Shown here one piece after another: positions 34,005 to 43,426 of a stretch of DNA of 58,698 nucleotides. Below the pieces are notes generated by a model that saw only the letters and a list, made by a program, of their open reading frames with translations, was not told where the DNA came from and searched no databases. The position numbers were made by a program, and so were the translations under genes. How positions within the stretch are numbered: the first letter of the stretch is position 1; every line of letters begins with the position of its first letter. Source of the stretch: Planctomycetota bacterium. Lineage in GTDB: Bacteria > Planctomycetota > UBA11346. The stretch lies in contig JANQLF010000156.1 in assembly GCA_028280785.1 (NCBI GenBank), positions 1 through 58,698 on the forward strand. Direction: 5' to 3'.

Positions 34005-35165
34005 ATGCAAAAACATAAAATGAGCGTCGGCGCCAGCGGTTGTGATATCGAGGGCTTTACTAACCAGCATGTTCAAGCAGCGGTGGATCGTATCGCCTAT
34101 ATGGGTGGTGGTACGGTTGAACTCAGTGAAGGTGTTTTTCACTGTGCAGATGCTGTGCATGTACGCAGCGATGTATGTTTACAAGGTCAGGGAGAAAAAA
34201 CTGTTCTGCGTAAAAATAAAATGAAAGTATCTTTGTTGTCTGGTTATATTGCGTATGGACATGAAGATTTGATTGTTGCCGAGCCAGATAATTTTTCGAT
34301 TGGTGATGGGTTTATTCTTAGTGATGAGCGATCGGGTGGGTTTAAAGACACGCAGGGCACAATTATAGGTCGCGATCATGATATTTTAGTGGTGAATACC
34401 AAACATGAGTGTGATTATTGGCATACGCGTGGTGGTGTGGTAAAATCACTTTATTCCTTGGTGTCAGTTATCCATGAGAACAATGTCTTAATTAAAGATA
34501 TTCACATCGATGGTAATAGTGCTGAGAATGATACCTTAAATGGATGTCGTGGCGGTGCGTTTTTTGCATATTTTTCTAATGATGTCAGTGTGCATAATGT
34601 ACATGTGAACGATTTTAATGGTGAAGGTTTTTCTTTCCAAACCTGTGATCGTATGCACATTTCCGATTCGAGTGCCCGTGGCTGTCATGGTAATGGTTTT
34701 CACCCAGGTAGTGGTTCGCGCGATTTTCATATTCATCACTGTCATGGCTATGAGAATAAACAATCCGGTTTGTTTTATTGTGTGCGCGTACGTAATGGTT
34801 TGCTTGAGCACAGTGAATTTAATAACAATAAACGTTTTGGTGTTTCGATTGGTGAACGCGATGTCTCAAGTGTAAACCAAGAACTCCACTGTTACAATAA
34901 TGGTGGCCCTGGAATTTATTTTCGTGGTGGTGATGAGATGGTTGCTTCTCATGACACGCTGATCGAAAAGTGCAATGTCCATGACAATGATGAAGGGCCT
35001 GAGGGTCAGGGCCAAATTCATGTCAAAGGCGTGGTTAGAGATGTACGGATCATCAATAATCAGCTGAAAGGTGATTGTGGTATTTATATCGCCAATGAGG
35101 TGCAATCGCTCGAACAGGCGGATAATCGTTTCGATTGTCGCATCGAATGTATTGATGAACGTTGA
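34005..35165 (+). CDS. Right-handed beta-helix protein (pectate-lyase-like)
   Basis: A 386-residue protein without signal peptide. The start has the pectate-lyase superfamily layout (NQHVQAAVDRIAYMGGGTVE, then CLQGQGEKTVLR). The middle and end consist of many short coils with NNV/HVN and GxGxxF patterns (DFNGEGFSFQTCDRMHISDS, GCHGNGFHPGSGS). Such folds occur in polysaccharide lyases, epimerases and hydrolases; no catalytic set is certain. Confidence 0.75.
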   Translation: MQKHKMSVGASGCDIEGFTNQHVQAAVDRIAYMGGGTVELSEGVFHCADAVHVRSDVCLQGQGEKTVLRKNKMKVSLLSGYIAYGHEDLIVAEPDNFSIGDGFILSDERSGGFKDTQGTIIGRDHDILVVNTKHECDYWHTRGGVVKSLYSLVSVIHENNVLIKDIHIDGNSAENDTLNGCRGGAFFAYFSNDVSVHNVHVNDFNGEGFSFQTCDRMHISDSSARGCHGNGFHPGSGSRDFHIHHCHGYENKQSGLFYCVRVRNGLLEHSEFNNNKRFGVSIGERDVSSVNQELHCYNNGGPGIYFRGGDEMVASHDTLIEKCNVHDNDEGPEGQGQIHVKGVVRDVRIINNQLKGDCGIYIANEVQSLEQADNRFDCRIECIDER

Positions 35166-35238
35166 TCTTTCCTGCTTAGCCTTGCTATCGGAATGATTTC
35201 CCAGAACATGCCGCACTCTCACCTACTAGGAGTGGCGC

Positions 35239-36201
35239 ATGCCAGACAAGACAAGCGGCCAAGGGGCCTTTACCTTCGCATTACGTGACGACCTCTACAC
35301 CTTACCAGGCGCAGCCGAAGAGCACGAAGTAAAATTACACGGTGGCTTTGCTATTGATAACCGACCAGATAAAGGTCAAATTTATTATGGCATGCCTGGT
35401 GCCGGTATTATGCGCATCAGTGCTGACTTAAAATCTCAAGATATTATTGCGATCCCTGAAGATTTGCGTGATATTAATTTCCACTCAACAAAAATTGGTC
35501 AATTCGATGGTAAAGAGCGTTTAATTTTACCAGCCAATGGTAATGAAAAAGTCGTGGTTATGGATCTTGAGGGTAAGCTTGAGCATACCTTAGCCCGCCC
35601 TGAATTTGAAGAATACAAAAGCGCTGATGTTGGGTATTTGCCAACCGACACCGTTTTAATCGATGACACCTTATACATCGCTGATGGTTATGGCGCGAAC
35701 TACATTTCATCTGCCGACGCCAATGGATTTAATTGGAAAAGTATTTTTGGTGGTAAGGCTGAGAGCGATACCGATGACGGTAAATTCTCAACCGCGCACG
35801 GATTGAATTTAAACCCTGTGCATAATCACATCGATATTTGCGACCGTCCAAACTCACGCATTCAAGCCCACGGATTTGATGGTGGCTTCCTCGGTTCGTA
35901 TAAATTGCCGAAGGGCGCCTTCCTCTGTGGTATCAACTACTTCCAAAAGGAAGAGCGCTGGTACGCCGTGGTTGGCTGCTTGAATGATCCAGACAAGGGT
36001 GAGGGACGCCCAGCCCCGATCTACATCATCGATGCTGAATCCTATGAGTTACTTTCAATCGTACGTCCAAAAGAAGAGTTGGGCGTCGAGCTAGCAGAGC
36101 ACATCCACAACGCGGTTATGCACGTCCACGACGGTGTGCTCTATTTGGTCTGCCAAGCCTGGAATCCAGGACACTACTTCGTCCTTCAGCAAGTTGTTTA
36201 G
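35239..36201 (+). CDS. Beta-propeller-like protein (NHL-type), unknown
   Basis: A 320-residue protein without a signal peptide. It has repeated blades with patterns such as GGFAIDNRPDKGQIYYGMPG, NEKVVVMDLEGKLEHTL, DDTLYIADGYGANYI and NHIDICDRPNSRIQ. This fits a six-bladed NHL-type propeller. An AGGAGTGG ribosome site lies before the ATG. Enzyme activity is not inferable. Confidence 0.7.
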   Translation: MPDKTSGQGAFTFALRDDLYTLPGAAEEHEVKLHGGFAIDNRPDKGQIYYGMPGAGIMRISADLKSQDIIAIPEDLRDINFHSTKIGQFDGKERLILPANGNEKVVVMDLEGKLEHTLARPEFEEYKSADVGYLPTDTVLIDDTLYIADGYGANYISSADANGFNWKSIFGGKAESDTDDGKFSTAHGLNLNPVHNHIDICDRPNSRIQAHGFDGGFLGSYKLPKGAFLCGINYFQKEERWYAVVGCLNDPDKGEGRPAPIYIIDAESYELLSIVRPKEELGVELAEHIHNAVMHVHDGVLYLVCQAWNPGHYFVLQQVV

Positions 36202-36504
36202 GGGGCGCTGCCCCCTAGCCCCCGCGGCGGTTGTCGCTTGCTATTTTTGCATTGCAAAAATTAGGGCCAAATAGGCCCTACCGCAGCTCGGTCGCCGCCG
36301 GCTCGAGAACTCGCCGTGTGCTATCGGAGTTGTTTTCTAAATTCAAAAAAGCGCGCACCTATACGGTACGCGCTTTTTTAGTGGGTCGTGATGTTAACCG
36401 TAAGTTTATTTGACTTTTATTGAACGCGTCCAAGGTTCTGCGCGATCGCGGACAGAAAATTGTGCATACTGAGATGCATATCACTTGTCTCGCTAGGAAT
36501 TACC
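36202..36504. other. Intergenic region with several hairpins
   Basis: This 303-bp gap has no gene. It has palindromes ATTTTTGC/GCAAAAAT (36243-36261) and TAGGGCC/GGCCCTA (36262-36280), and a strong terminator at 36345-36379. The part before the terminator is GC-rich and repeat-like. Confidence 0.6.
36345..36379 (+). terminator. Rho-independent terminator
   Basis: AAAAAAGCGCG and CGCGCTTTTTT make an 11-bp stem with a loop of 13 bases, and the 3' arm ends in six T residues. It lies 144 bp after the propeller gene. Confidence 0.85.
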
Positions 36505-37362
36505 ATGGCAACTTCACGCTATCGCCGCCGCAAAACGCCACGCCAGCAGGTCCTTCGCAAGGCTCATCCTGAGTTTGTCGACTTGGATTCTGTGGAAATC
36601 ATTACCCCAGATTCTTTAAAAGAGGGTGCTGTTGCTGAGCTGACACCGCCTGAGGCACAACAAGTGCTGCCGCCAACTATCCAGGCACACGTCTATGTTG
36701 CTCCCAAGCCTGAGTCTGAGCTGAGCCGTGAAATAACCGAAGCAGCATCGCCATTGAGCCCATCAGCGGGTCGCTTGACTGCAATTCCAGTTGCCATGCC
36801 GGTTGGCTCCTCTTCAGTATCGGAGTCCATTTCTGAGTCCTATTCGGAGGAAGTGGAATATAGCGATTCACAAGAGGACGACTGGCCCGAAATAGATTCG
36901 TATGATGATGGTGAGGTCGTCGCTGATCTCAGTGAAGATGAGAGCGAACGCGCAACCGTTGCGATCAGTCGTGAGATGCCGCAGCCGGTTCTCCCTGTGT
37001 TTGCCCCTCGTGAAGAAGAAGTCGAAGAGGCGGTCGAGGAACTTGTCGAGAACGAAATCGTTGAAGCACCGGTATTAGAACGTAGCCAAACCAGAACGAC
37101 GCATGATCTACGTCCTGTGGCTGATGAAGTGGAAACTGAGCTCGAACCAGAAACCACGTCGACAACAAAAGTGGCCCATACAGGTTCACGTCGATCAGTT
37201 CTCTTTGTGCCATTGATGTTTGCCCTTGGCATATGCATTGGCTTGCTTGCTGGCAAATGGGCTGAGTTAGAAACCTATTATCTGGCGCAATACCAGGCCT
37301 GGCAGGCCTCGCAGAACGTCACGGCGCCCATGCCAGGCGATGAAGCACCTACTATCGAATAG
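36505..37362 (+). CDS. Low-complexity acidic protein with C-terminal membrane anchor
   Basis: A 285-residue protein. Residues 1-25 are basic (MATSRYRRRKTPRQQVLRK). The middle is long, acidic and Ser/Glu/Val-rich, without a fold I recognise. One membrane span near the end (VLFVPLMFALGICIGLLAGK) leaves a short tail. The ATG at 36505 follows TAGGAA. A hairpin after the stop overlaps the start of the next gene. Confidence 0.6.
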   Translation: MATSRYRRRKTPRQQVLRKAHPEFVDLDSVEIITPDSLKEGAVAELTPPEAQQVLPPTIQAHVYVAPKPESELSREITEAASPLSPSAGRLTAIPVAMPVGSSSVSESISESYSEEVEYSDSQEDDWPEIDSYDDGEVVADLSEDESERATVAISREMPQPVLPVFAPREEEVEEAVEELVENEIVEAPVLERSQTRTTHDLRPVADEVETELEPETTSTTKVAHTGSRRSVLFVPLMFALGICIGLLAGKWAELETYYLAQYQAWQASQNVTAPMPGDEAPTIE

Positions 37363-37387
37363 TTAGTAAAAGCTTGGATTTACCTCT

Positions 37388-37419
37388 AAAACCCATGATC
37401 ATCTTTGGTCATGGGTTTT
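37388..37419 (+). terminator. Hairpin overlapping the rlpA start codon
   Basis: AAAACCCATGA (37388-37398) and TCATGGGTTTT (37409-37419) pair perfectly over 11 bp with a 10-nt loop. The 3' arm contains the ATG of the rlpA gene (37411). It ends in four T residues, so it may act as a terminator for the upstream gene or hide the start codon. Confidence 0.6.
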
Positions 37420-38037
37420 CGCATTCTTGTTGTTTTATTTATGTGTTTGTGCGTTGCGTGTAGTCCGCGCAGCCGTGTGCAGCAATCTACAAGCATTGAC
37501 CAAACAGAAACTGTTGAGAACGACCGTGTAGAGATTCGTTATCACACTATTAAGCGTGGAGATACCCTAGGCGAAATTTCACAGCGTTACTATGGAACCA
37601 TGACGCATTGGCAAAAAATAGTTCAAGCAAATCCAAAGTTGGAACCAAAACGTTTAACGGTTGGTATGAAAATAATTATTCCTCCGTTAAACCATGTTTA
37701 TGCAGTTGCTGATTTGCCCAAAGAGGAACCGTCAGCGCAAAAGGGAGAAGTCGGAAAAGCGAGTTATTACGCCGATAAATTTCACGGTCGTAAAACGGCC
37801 AGTGGTGAACGTTATAATAAACGTGCTTATACAGCAGCACATCGAACCTTGGCATTTGGCACACAAGTTCGTGTTATTAATCCGAAAAATAAACGCCAAG
37901 TTATTGTAAGAATTAACGACCGTGGACCATTTGTACGGGATCGGATAATTGATTTATCGTATCAAGCAGCCAAAGATTTAGATATTATACAAGACGGAAT
38001 CGCTAACGTTATTATTAGCGTCATAAATAATAAATAG
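37411..38037 (+). CDS. rlpA: RlpA-family lytic transglycosylase with LysM domain
   Basis: A 208-residue lipoprotein (signal ending [12 protein letters not shown]). A LysM domain follows ([30 protein letters not shown]) and then a double-psi beta-barrel ([28 protein letters not shown]). The Asp of NDRGPF is the catalytic residue in RlpA, which cleaves glycan strands lacking peptides at the septum. A SPOR domain, usual in E. coli RlpA, is absent; the LysM takes the binding role. Start uncertain by 2 codons. Confidence 0.88.
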   Translation: MGFRILVVLFMCLCVACSPRSRVQQSTSIDQTETVENDRVEIRYHTIKRGDTLGEISQRYYGTMTHWQKIVQANPKLEPKRLTVGMKIIIPPLNHVYAVADLPKEEPSAQKGEVGKASYYADKFHGRKTASGERYNKRAYTAAHRTLAFGTQVRVINPKNKRQVIVRINDRGPFVRDRIIDLSYQAAKDLDIIQDGIANVIISVINNK

Positions 38038-38063
38038 CATTTTTAAGCAGCAGAAATATGCAA

Positions 38064-38078
38064 AAAACCACTGGTTTT
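38064..38078 (+). terminator. Weak terminator after rlpA
   Basis: AAAACC and GGTTTT pair around ACT, 27 bp after the stop at 38037. The stem is short, so it may be only a partial terminator. Confidence 0.4.
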
Positions 38079-38170
38079 CTTGTAATTCTGGCATTTTGTA
38101 GGTTTATTCTGCTATTTAAACGCTTGTAATTTAAATATTACTTGGCATTTTATGGGTAACGATAGACGAT

Positions 38171-40033
38171 ATGAGCTCTTTAGCACAAGAAAACGCGCAA
38201 AATTCTAATGCGCCGAAACGAGATTCGCAGTACGCAGACAACATTGATTCTGAACAGAATACCAATCAAGTCCCTTTAATTCAGTTATTAGAACCACTTA
38301 AGGCTCCGTTATTAAAACGTTGGTCTTTATTGGTTTTAACTATTGTTGCTGGATGGGGTAAATTCATTGTTCCGCTTGGTATTCCGCTGATTATTGGCGC
38401 AGTTATCGATATGGTGGGTAAAGACGGGCTGCTCTATGACGATCCTATAGCAGCAGAGCGACAGTTGTGGATGTATGCAATGTGTGCAGCAGGTTTGGTT
38501 TGTGTTATTAGTATATCGACCTTTTTTCGTTCAGCCTTGGCACATAAATTAACAGCAGCTGTTCAGCATAGTTTACGTAAACGCTTGTTTTTTCACATGC
38601 AACGACTCAGTGTAAGTTTTTTTCATAAACATCATGCCGGTGCATTGGGTTCGCGGGTAAGTTCAGATATCAATCATGCCGCGGTTATTTTAAATCGTGG
38701 AATTATTCAGTGGGCCATGGATGGCACGGCATTTTTAGTTTCGGCTTGTGTTATGTTTAGTTTAAACTGGCAATTGGGATTGCTTACCATTCTATTGTTA
38801 AGCTCAAATGGCATTGTTATTCGTAAATTAGGCCCACCAATTCGTCGCCAGCGTAAAGCTATTCAAGAGCGTCAGAGTAATGTAACCGGTACCGCCGCAG
38901 AATATTTTGCGGGAATAAGCGTGGTAAAAGCCTACGCGGGTGAAGATGAGAGCTTAAGGAATTTCAAACATTCCAGTCAACATGTACGCGATGCGCAGGT
39001 TGAAAATGCAACGATGCAGGGGCGATTCCAAGCAATTACCAGCAGCATTGTTTTATTAACGCAGATCTCAGTGGTGATTGTTGGTGCTTGGTTAATTATT
39101 CATTATCCTGAAACATTAAGTATAGGTAATTTGGTTTCATTTATTTTTATTATCACTTATGTGAATGGCAGCATTCAGCGATTAACTGATTCAATGATGG
39201 AATTGCAGGATGGCGTTGCGGCGCTTGATCGTATGCATGATATTTTTTCTATTTTACCTGCACCACCTGAAGCAGCGCATCCAAAATATCCTGAATTGAA
39301 AGGACAAATACATTTTGAAAATGTGAATTTTGGATACACCGATGATAATCCAGTCTTACATGATTTTAATTATCAGTTTGAGGCAGGGAAAAGTTATGCA
39401 TTGGTTGGTGCCTCAGGTGGAGGCAAAAGTACCATTACTCAGTTAATGTTGCGTTTTTATGATCCGCAGTCTGGTCGTATTCAAATTGACGGACATGATC
39501 TCAAGGATGTCGCGAAGCAATATTATCGCAGTCACGTAGCTGTCGTTCTTCAGGATCCGATTATCTTTTCCAGTACCGTGCTTGAAAATATTGGTTTTGC
39601 TGATGCTGATCCGAGTTTTGAGCGCATCAAAGAAGCGGCTCTGGCTGCACAGGCGCATGAATTCATTGAAGAACTGCCGCATGGTTATGAAAGCCGTCTC
39701 GGTGAGCGAGGGGTAGCCTTATCTGGTGGCCAGCGTCAGCGCGTAGCTATCGCACGTGCATTGATGCGCGACCCGAAACTGCTGATTCTTGACGAGGCAA
39801 CATCAGCCTTGGATACGGTGACCGAACGCTCTATTCAGGAGGTCATCGAGTTACTCAATGGAACGAGGACGATGATCGTCATTGCCCATAGATTGTCGAC
39901 CATACGACATGTCGATCGCATTCTGGTTATCGATGACGGGCAGCTCGTCGAAGAGGGTGATTACGAAAGTCTGATGGCGGCCAACGGTACCTTTGCCACA
40001 CTCGCGGCTGAGCAAGAAGAATCACAGGCATAG
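38171..40033 (+). CDS. ABC exporter, fused permease and ATPase
   Basis: A 620-residue half-transporter. An N-terminal polar extension of about 40 residues precedes six membrane spans. The nucleotide-binding domain has Walker A VGASGGGKSTI, signature ALSGGQRQRVAIARAL, Walker B KLLILDEATSALD and switch His in VIAHRLSTIRHVD. It is related to but different from the exporter at 13332. The exported substrate is unknown. Confidence 0.9.
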   Translation: MSSLAQENAQNSNAPKRDSQYADNIDSEQNTNQVPLIQLLEPLKAPLLKRWSLLVLTIVAGWGKFIVPLGIPLIIGAVIDMVGKDGLLYDDPIAAERQLWMYAMCAAGLVCVISISTFFRSALAHKLTAAVQHSLRKRLFFHMQRLSVSFFHKHHAGALGSRVSSDINHAAVILNRGIIQWAMDGTAFLVSACVMFSLNWQLGLLTILLLSSNGIVIRKLGPPIRRQRKAIQERQSNVTGTAAEYFAGISVVKAYAGEDESLRNFKHSSQHVRDAQVENATMQGRFQAITSSIVLLTQISVVIVGAWLIIHYPETLSIGNLVSFIFIITYVNGSIQRLTDSMMELQDGVAALDRMHDIFSILPAPPEAAHPKYPELKGQIHFENVNFGYTDDNPVLHDFNYQFEAGKSYALVGASGGGKSTITQLMLRFYDPQSGRIQIDGHDLKDVAKQYYRSHVAVVLQDPIIFSSTVLENIGFADADPSFERIKEAALAAQAHEFIEELPHGYESRLGERGVALSGGQRQRVAIARALMRDPKLLILDEATSALDTVTERSIQEVIELLNGTRTMIVIAHRLSTIRHVDRILVIDDGQLVEEGDYESLMAANGTFATLAAEQEESQA

Positions 40034-40094
40034 GCGCGCATTCAGCTAATTTCAGCCCTACAAGCTTGTTACGCAAGTAGCTCAATATAATTTA

Positions 40095-40119
40095 CCTCCA
40101 GCTTTAAAAGTGGTGGAGG
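40095..40119 (+). promoter_or_regulatory. Hairpin sequestering the TIGR03546 ribosome site
   Basis: CCTCCA (40095-40100) pairs with TGGAGG (40114-40119), with CTTT and AAAG forming an inner stem. The GGAGG ribosome site for the GTG start at 40127 lies in the 3' arm. Translation may depend on melting of this stem. Confidence 0.5.
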
Positions 40120-40126
40120 GTGTCTG

Positions 40127-40663
40127 GTGTTTTTATTGAAATTAATCATGAAAACCATCAAGGTGATGGGCTCGGAAACCAGCCCCTACTCAATCGCCTT
40201 TGCAGTGGTGCTCGGTTTAATCATGGCTTTTAATCCGTTTGTTAGCATTCAAGTCATGACGTGTTTAGTCTTATTGATTTTTTTCAAAGTGAACATTGGC
40301 GCTTGGTTATTCTCTTTTTTAACCCTCAAGGGTGTAGCGATTTTATGCTCTGGTCTTTTTGATTCGATAGGGACATCGCTGTTAGAAAGTGAATCATTAT
40401 ATGGCATGTGGACATCGTGGTATAATTCTTCGCTATTCTCTCTAACTGGATTTTATAATTCGGTCGCTCTCGGCGGCATGCTCTGCTCGGTAATCTTAGT
40501 GATTCCAGTATTTTTTGGCATGTTGGTATTTGTTAAATATTATCGTAACAAATTAGAACCAAAAATTGTGAATTCTAAAATAGCAAAAGCGATCAAAGCC
40601 AATAAACTCTATAAAATGTATAAACTCATGACGACACCTATCGGTGGTGGAGGTGAAGCATGA
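40127..40663 (+). CDS. TIGR03546 family membrane protein
   Basis: A 178-residue protein with about four membrane spans. The start FLLKLIMKTIKVMGSETSPY, the loop GLIMAFNPFVSIQVMTCLVL and the C-terminal KIAKAIKANKLYKMYKL match the TIGR03546 family. This family is almost always next to TIGR03545 and its function is unknown; part resembles DUF2062 proteins. The GTG start at 40127 has GGAGG 7 bases upstream, inside a hairpin. The stop overlaps the next start by 4 bp. Confidence 0.8.
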   Translation: MFLLKLIMKTIKVMGSETSPYSIAFAVVLGLIMAFNPFVSIQVMTCLVLLIFFKVNIGAWLFSFLTLKGVAILCSGLFDSIGTSLLESESLYGMWTSWYNSSLFSLTGFYNSVALGGMLCSVILVIPVFFGMLVFVKYYRNKLEPKIVNSKIAKAIKANKLYKMYKLMTTPIGGGGEA

Positions 40664-43359
40664 GGTTATTATTAATACTTCCACAAACCGAAGAGCTGAA
40701 CACAGCGCTCGGCACCTGTCGTGACCAATTCAAAAAGGTGCCATGGATCAAGGTTGCTGACCTTGATGGGGGTGCTGACGCTTTAGCGCAACGTTTAACT
40801 CAAGATGACTGTGCCAACGGATATGTGGTCGAAGATTTTCCGAATACACTTGAAGAATTACAAAAGCTTGATGAGCAACTGAAGGACATAAATAAAAAAA
40901 TAAAATTACCTTTAGCGCTCTATTGGAGTGGCAAGGCGAAAAAAGAACAGTGTGATGAGATCAAAGCGTATCGCGATGAACATATGCCACTGTCAACGTA
41001 TCTGTATGCCAATCGACGCCTCGTTTCAGTTATCAAGCCAAAAAAACTTGCTAAAGGATTTAAGGAAGCCGCCACTCGCTCAAAGAATGTTCAATTATTG
41101 CGTCGCGGTACGACGGGTGCATTTGTTGCTTGTTTAATTATTGCGTTGATCGCAATTTTATTCTTCCGTAATCCGTTCTTAAGAGATTTATTAGTTGATA
41201 CGGCCCAATTAAAATTACAGGCAAAATTTGATGTCGTTGAATTTGATACCACGCTCAGTGACTTAGGTGTACATATAAAAGGTGTCCAAGCGGCTGATGC
41301 ACAAGAACCGATGAAAAATGTATTCGAGTTTCAATCGGCCAGTGCTAGTTGGGACCTTGCTGCCTTGTCGTCATTTAAATTACATGCAGAGGAAATTGCT
41401 GTTGAAGGGTTACAATTTGGCACGCTACGCAAAGAGTCCGGTGCATTGCCAGACGTAAAGGTTGAAGCGCCAGCAGAGCCAGCAGAGCCAGCAGCAGCAG
41501 AGCCAGAGGACAGTAAGTTTCTTGACGCGTTGATGAATACGATGGGTGATTTTAAACCACCCGCAGTCGGAGACCTCGAAACAACCAAGACAATTAATAA
41601 ATTGAAAGCTGATGCGACACAAAGTCGTAAATCGATCGCCTCAAAGGCATCGGCCTTAGATGTTGATAAAAGCGTTGCTGAATCGAAAGCGGCTGCAGCT
41701 AATTTAAAACAGGTTTCCTTCAAGCTAGCACAGGGCAATAATGTACAAGCTGAGCTTGATAAAAATAAGGCAGAATTGGCGACCGTATCAGCAAAAACCA
41801 CGGCAGATGTGGCTAAGGTTAAAGAAACGCTCAAGACCTTAAAGGCTTTTAAAATCAAGGATCCGAAAAAAGACGCTAAAAAGGCCAAAGAATTAATCGA
41901 ATCGACCAAGTCTGTGTCTGATCAGATTAAATCTATAAAAGACAATATTGATCGCGGTAAAAAAATAATGAAGGCAAGTAAAGCAAGCGTTGATCAAGCC
42001 GCCAAAGATATCAAAGCACAAGGTGAGCAGGCAAAGAAAGAACTCCAAGACTCACTGCAAGCAGTGCGCGCGCCAATTGAAAAAGCTTCCGCGGATATAT
42101 CTGCTATCAGTAATGAATCGAAGCGTATGGCGCAACAGCTTAAAGAGGCCAAAGGTCTGGTTGAAAAAGCTATTGAGCAAGATGTCACTGCAGTCAAAAA
42201 ACAATACAGTGTCGACGGTATTAAAGCTGGTAGTGAGAAGCTGGTCAAAGCATTAGTTGGTGAAAGTGTGTATAATACCTTAGAAACTGGTCTTGGTTAT
42301 TATAACACGATTAAACCATACCTACCGGTTTCGAGCAAAAAGAAGAAGAAACCAAAAAGAAAAGGCCAGACTGGAACAACATATGAATTTCCATTGGCAA
42401 GTGAAGAAGGTGGGATGGCCGATTTATGGATAAAAAAATCCAAACTCGATGGTCAATTTCCTGTGAATGATGATGTTATGCAATTTACCGGTGCGCTTTT
42501 GGACTTCACCAGCAATATGGCCTTTACCAATAAGCCAGTGCAATTAAAGATGACGGGCAATTCACCTGATAAATCCAAAGACCTACAGGTAGATTTAGAG
42601 TGTAATGAAGAACAACTCATTACCGGTTCGCTGAGTATTGGTGGTCTTAAAATGGATTCTATGCCGGTAAAAATTGGCGGGAATGCTGCTGGCATTGCGC
42701 CGCAGTCTCTTTCAGGAAGCGATATTCGTGTACAACTGAATGATCTAGCAATTGGTAATGACCAACGTGATGGCCTTATAGAAATAGAAGTGAAAAATTT
42801 AAAAGTAGGTGCACCAAGCGGCAAAGATATACATCCGGAAATTGCTGCTGTCTTTACCGAAACCTATGCGAATTTAGATAATATCACTTTAAAGCTTGGT
42901 ATGGGTAAGGATAAGACCTTTCGTACGGAACCAGACATTTCACAGCTCATTGCCAGTGGCTTAAATAAACGGGTTCAGGCTAAAATGGAGAGTGCCAAGC
43001 AAAAAGCGGAAGCAGCAGTTCGTGCTCACGGTAAATCCCAGCTTGGTGAACTCGAAAGCTTGGCAGCTTCCTTTGATTCGATTAAAGAGCTTGATGATAA
43101 GAAAGCCGCTCTGGCCAATGCTACTAAGGATATAGATGGATTGCAGGAAAAAGAGCAAAAGCGCTTATTGGGCGACGAACAGGCTGCTTTAAAGGGCCTC
43201 GATGTATTTAAAAAGGACCTCGAAGATCAAGAATCGAGCGTTAATGAACAACAATCGAAGTTAGATGGCATTACCAGCAAAATAGAAAAAGAACGCAAGC
43301 GCATTCAAAAAGAATTACTTGGGGGCAATCTTAAGGATAAGCTGAAGTTGCCCTTTTAA
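40660..43359 (+). CDS. TIGR03545 family protein with N-terminal adenylate-kinase-like extension
   Basis: An 899-residue protein. A membrane span at about residues 152-170 (GAFVACLIIALIAILFFRNP) is followed by the TIGR03545 body, an AsmA-like beta-rich sequence and long Ala/Lys-rich coiled coils (about residues 300-540 and 770-899). The first 150 residues precede the span and are not usual in the family; they resemble a decayed adenylate kinase (NGYVVEDFPNTLEELQKLDE) with no P-loop. It is encoded with TIGR03546, as is known for the pair. A role in envelope organisation is a guess. Confidence 0.8.
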   Translation: MRLLLILPQTEELNTALGTCRDQFKKVPWIKVADLDGGADALAQRLTQDDCANGYVVEDFPNTLEELQKLDEQLKDINKKIKLPLALYWSGKAKKEQCDEIKAYRDEHMPLSTYLYANRRLVSVIKPKKLAKGFKEAATRSKNVQLLRRGTTGAFVACLIIALIAILFFRNPFLRDLLVDTAQLKLQAKFDVVEFDTTLSDLGVHIKGVQAADAQEPMKNVFEFQSASASWDLAALSSFKLHAEEIAVEGLQFGTLRKESGALPDVKVEAPAEPAEPAAAEPEDSKFLDALMNTMGDFKPPAVGDLETTKTINKLKADATQSRKSIASKASALDVDKSVAESKAAAANLKQVSFKLAQGNNVQAELDKNKAELATVSAKTTADVAKVKETLKTLKAFKIKDPKKDAKKAKELIESTKSVSDQIKSIKDNIDRGKKIMKASKASVDQAAKDIKAQGEQAKKELQDSLQAVRAPIEKASADISAISNESKRMAQQLKEAKGLVEKAIEQDVTAVKKQYSVDGIKAGSEKLVKALVGESVYNTLETGLGYYNTIKPYLPVSSKKKKKPKRKGQTGTTYEFPLASEEGGMADLWIKKSKLDGQFPVNDDVMQFTGALLDFTSNMAFTNKPVQLKMTGNSPDKSKDLQVDLECNEEQLITGSLSIGGLKMDSMPVKIGGNAAGIAPQSLSGSDIRVQLNDLAIGNDQRDGLIEIEVKNLKVGAPSGKDIHPEIAAVFTETYANLDNITLKLGMGKDKTFRTEPDISQLIASGLNKRVQAKMESAKQKAEAAVRAHGKSQLGELESLAASFDSIKELDDKKAALANATKDIDGLQEKEQKRLLGDEQAALKGLDVFKKDLEDQESSVNEQQSKLDGITSKIEKERKRIQKELLGGNLKDKLKLPF

Positions 43360-43426
43360 TAAAATTAATCTGGAAATGACTTGCTAACAACGCTATGACT
43401 ATGCGTATTCTTATTAAGGAGCTTCC

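Noticed and set aside
34536-34875. Long open frames on both strands inside the beta-helix gene
   Set aside because: They are shadows of the beta-helix reading frame with unlikely composition.
41470-41510. Repeated GCAGAGCCA units in the TIGR03545 gene
   Set aside because: They encode an ordinary Pro/Ala/Glu-rich linker, not a separate element.
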